From positions 1 through 64,000 of the forward strand of contig BCIX01000001.1 in the NCBI GenBank assembly GCA_001600095.1: a stretch of DNA of 64,000 nt. Reading direction: 5' to 3'. The position numbers and the translations under genes were made by a program. Below, piece after piece: positions 62,203 through 64,000 of this stretch (position 1 is the first letter of the stretch; every line of letters begins with the position of its first letter). The notes beneath the pieces are model-generated. The model was not told the origin of the DNA and made no database searches. It saw only the letters and a list, made by a program, of their open reading frames with translations. This stretch comes from Bullera alba (lineage: Eukaryota; Basidiomycota; Tremellomycetes; Tremellales; Bulleraceae).

Positions 62203-63629
62203 CTACTTCCAGTCCAGTCCCACTGTCGCGCCGTACATCCTACCCAGTGGACGGCAGTCGCTCTCCCGCACAGTAACTGAGTCACCGCCAACCCACCCAG
62301 CCGACCCAGCGCGGCTTCTGCCCGTCCCAGAGACCCATCGCGTCGTCGGAGAGGCGGACTATGGTCCACTGTCCTCCCGGGTCATTCAGCCATGTATCCA
62401 AGAAGAGAGTGAGCTACGCCACTATCAGCATCTCATCTACTTTAGGTGGATGCAGTTGACGATCTACTCACCACGTCACTGCTCCTCAGCTCGACCACGA
62501 CCAAGACCACGGTGGTGGGCGAGGTATACCGCGCCAGAGTGTCGACGAGCGGTTGAACCAGGCTTTCATTGTATATGCAGTCGACGGCCAGAATCAAGTC
62601 GTACTCTTCACGGACGCTGGCTTTATCGCCAGCTCGTGCTCTCTCGGCTGAGATTGACATCCAGTCGACTTCCTCCACAAGTACATTGGCCAGTGTCGCC
62701 GGGGGATCCGGGCGTTTCCCTTTACCGCCCTTGTCGGACTGGGCGTTGAGCGCGAGGTTCCGCTGAATGAGCTTGAGATTCTCGAACCGGTCGCTGACGG
62801 TGTACGAGGCGCACAGGGGAGCAAGCAAGATCGATAGTAAACCAGTACCGGCCCCCAACTCCAATATCCTAGCCTTTGAGAGCGCCGACTTGTCAAGAAG
62901 TGAAGGCGTGGTGGGTGAGGGGAAGTGATACTGCCTCAAGATATGTTTGGCAAGGAACAAACTAGTCCAGAATCATATCAGCTCGTGATGCCGTGCGGAA
63001 ATTTGTAGAAGGACCCACCTGCTGCGCCAGAGGACACTGCCCGTATCCCCTCCAGCGGCTTTGAGCAAATTGAGATCCTGCTGCAACTGGGCTACCACCC
63101 TCATTTCCTGCTCGGCCTTGCCTCTGGCCACTCTCTTTCCAGACCTGCCACCGCCCACTCCCTTGTTGAATCTACTGCCCGTCCCAGCCGGATCACCACT
63201 GACATCTGCCGGAGCTGAAGTGAGGATGAATTCAAACTCGAGTAACGATTTGTTCGAATCAAGAAATCCAAGTCCGCCGCCTAGATCCTGATTTCCCCCG
63301 CCATTGTCCTCTTTGGAAGTCGTGGCGAGGGACATGTAGAGCTCCATGATCTCCTCGTCGGCATCGTGAACGACGTGTGACGTGTGAGGGAAGTTGATCA
63401 GGTCATTGGGGCAAACCTCAGCGAAGACACCATCGTCGAAATCGGCGGATGGATCGCTGGGGTCCATGTGTCCAGCGAGATGAGTCTGGTGAGACGGCTG
63501 GGCAATCCAAACTCGTCCTATGAGCTGACTCCAAGACGTGGCTTTGCGATGCGAGGCATACTTGACTCGAAAGAGTAGTTCGAGTGATTGTAGAGTTGAA
63601 AGTGAAGAAGAGGAAATACAGAAATGCAA
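62203..63629 (-). CDS. Protein-lysine methyltransferase, RKM5/METTL21-like
   Basis: Class-I SAM-dependent methyltransferase of family 16, whose members methylate lysines of ribosomal and translation proteins (yeast Rkm5). Three exons (63629 to about 63023, about 62962 to 62473, and 62413 to 62203), about 430 aa. An extended N-terminal region (residues ~1-200) is partly low-complexity; the SAM loop is LELGAGTGLLSIL, followed by VSDRFENLKLIQRN. EEYDLILAVDCIYNESLV is the DxxY/E motif with which this family recognises the target lysine. The C-terminal strand block is GQWTIVRLSDDAMG and GLDWK at the stop. In-frame starts at 63629 and 63467 are both possible. Confidence 0.85.
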
Positions 63630-64000
63630 TCCAACTCTTTCGTTTGGCTCATCGCGAAGATGGGATTCTCAACTCATACCGACGGAATTTGCTTCGTTAA
63701 TGACCAACACCAGCTAGCTCCGACCCCAGGCTCCAGCCGTCAGTGTCACATGTGAGCATATTCTTCCTGTACTGGGAGTCAGCTCTGCCTGACTGTTTCG
63801 AGACCATACCTCGAATCGAAACTGACGGAACCCACCTCGCACAATGCACATCGGACTTGGTGCTATATCGCTGCTAGCTTAGCTGGTCAGATTGCATCTT
63901 TGACAGCAGACCAGTCAGCCTGTATTGGTGGTTGTAGATTCCTGACTTCTGTTACCGAACGCAATAGAATACATCCTGATTTCTGACAACGCTATACACC
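63630..64000. other. Window end, no gene seen
   Basis: No supported open frame. Probably the promoter of the methyltransferase gene and the flank of a gene beyond the window. Confidence 0.4.

Overview
The window looks like one chromosome end of a basidiomycete yeast of the Tremellomycetes (Cryptococcus/Kwoniella type). This is inferred from gene style: many introns of about 33-60 bp with a GTGAGT donor, a CTGAY branch site and an AG acceptor, plus the protein families present. The first ~50 bp are telomere-like repeats (CCCTCTAA/CCTCTAA), so position 1 is close to the telomere. No rRNA, tRNA, transposon or CRISPR array was found. Short N runs (about 4560-5130 and 6704-6845, plus single Ns near 10871 and 11008) limit base-level certainty there.

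Layout. 1-7.3 kb is a subtelomeric sugar module: an intracellular-type GH29 alpha-L-fucosidase, a decayed copy of its 3' end, a Zn2Cys6 transcription factor, and a MAL-type MFS sugar transporter that shares a divergent promoter with the factor. 7.6-10.3 kb is a ferric reductase, 11.5-13.0 kb a PP2C phosphatase pseudogene, and 14.2-14.9 kb an HSP31/DJ-1-type protein. 15.4-19.0 kb holds a mitochondrial ADP/ATP carrier (with an 11-nt microexon) convergent with DNA polymerase eta. 19.9-25.3 kb is a very intron-rich ABCC/YOR1-type ABC transporter, followed by a small membrane protein. 26.8-37.0 kb holds two NmrA-like proteins, a second MFS sugar transporter divergent from a dihydroflavonol-reductase-like SDR, and a CNT nucleoside transporter. 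37.7-42.3 kb has an AA14-like LPMO and a soluble hybrid histidine kinase. 42.9-46.2 kb has a flavin monooxygenase divergent from a DUF1749 hydrolase. 46.7-51.5 kb has a Cys-rich TLC-like membrane protein and a DUF829 protein. 53.0-58.6 kb has a siderophore transporter convergent with a secreted copper amine oxidase. 59.6-63.6 kb has a Fus1-like SH3 membrane protein and an RKM5-type methyltransferase.

How genes may work together. The first 7 kb resemble the yeast MAL arrangement (permease, activator, intracellular glycosidase), but with an alpha-L-fucosidase. The ferric reductase and the siderophore transporter, 42 kb apart, each carry the same 11-bp promoter sequence containing a full ATCWGATAA site in the same orientation to the gene, which predicts co-regulation by an iron-responsive GATA factor. 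Two divergent enzyme pairs (MFS + SDR; flavin monooxygenase + hydrolase) look like small catabolic units.
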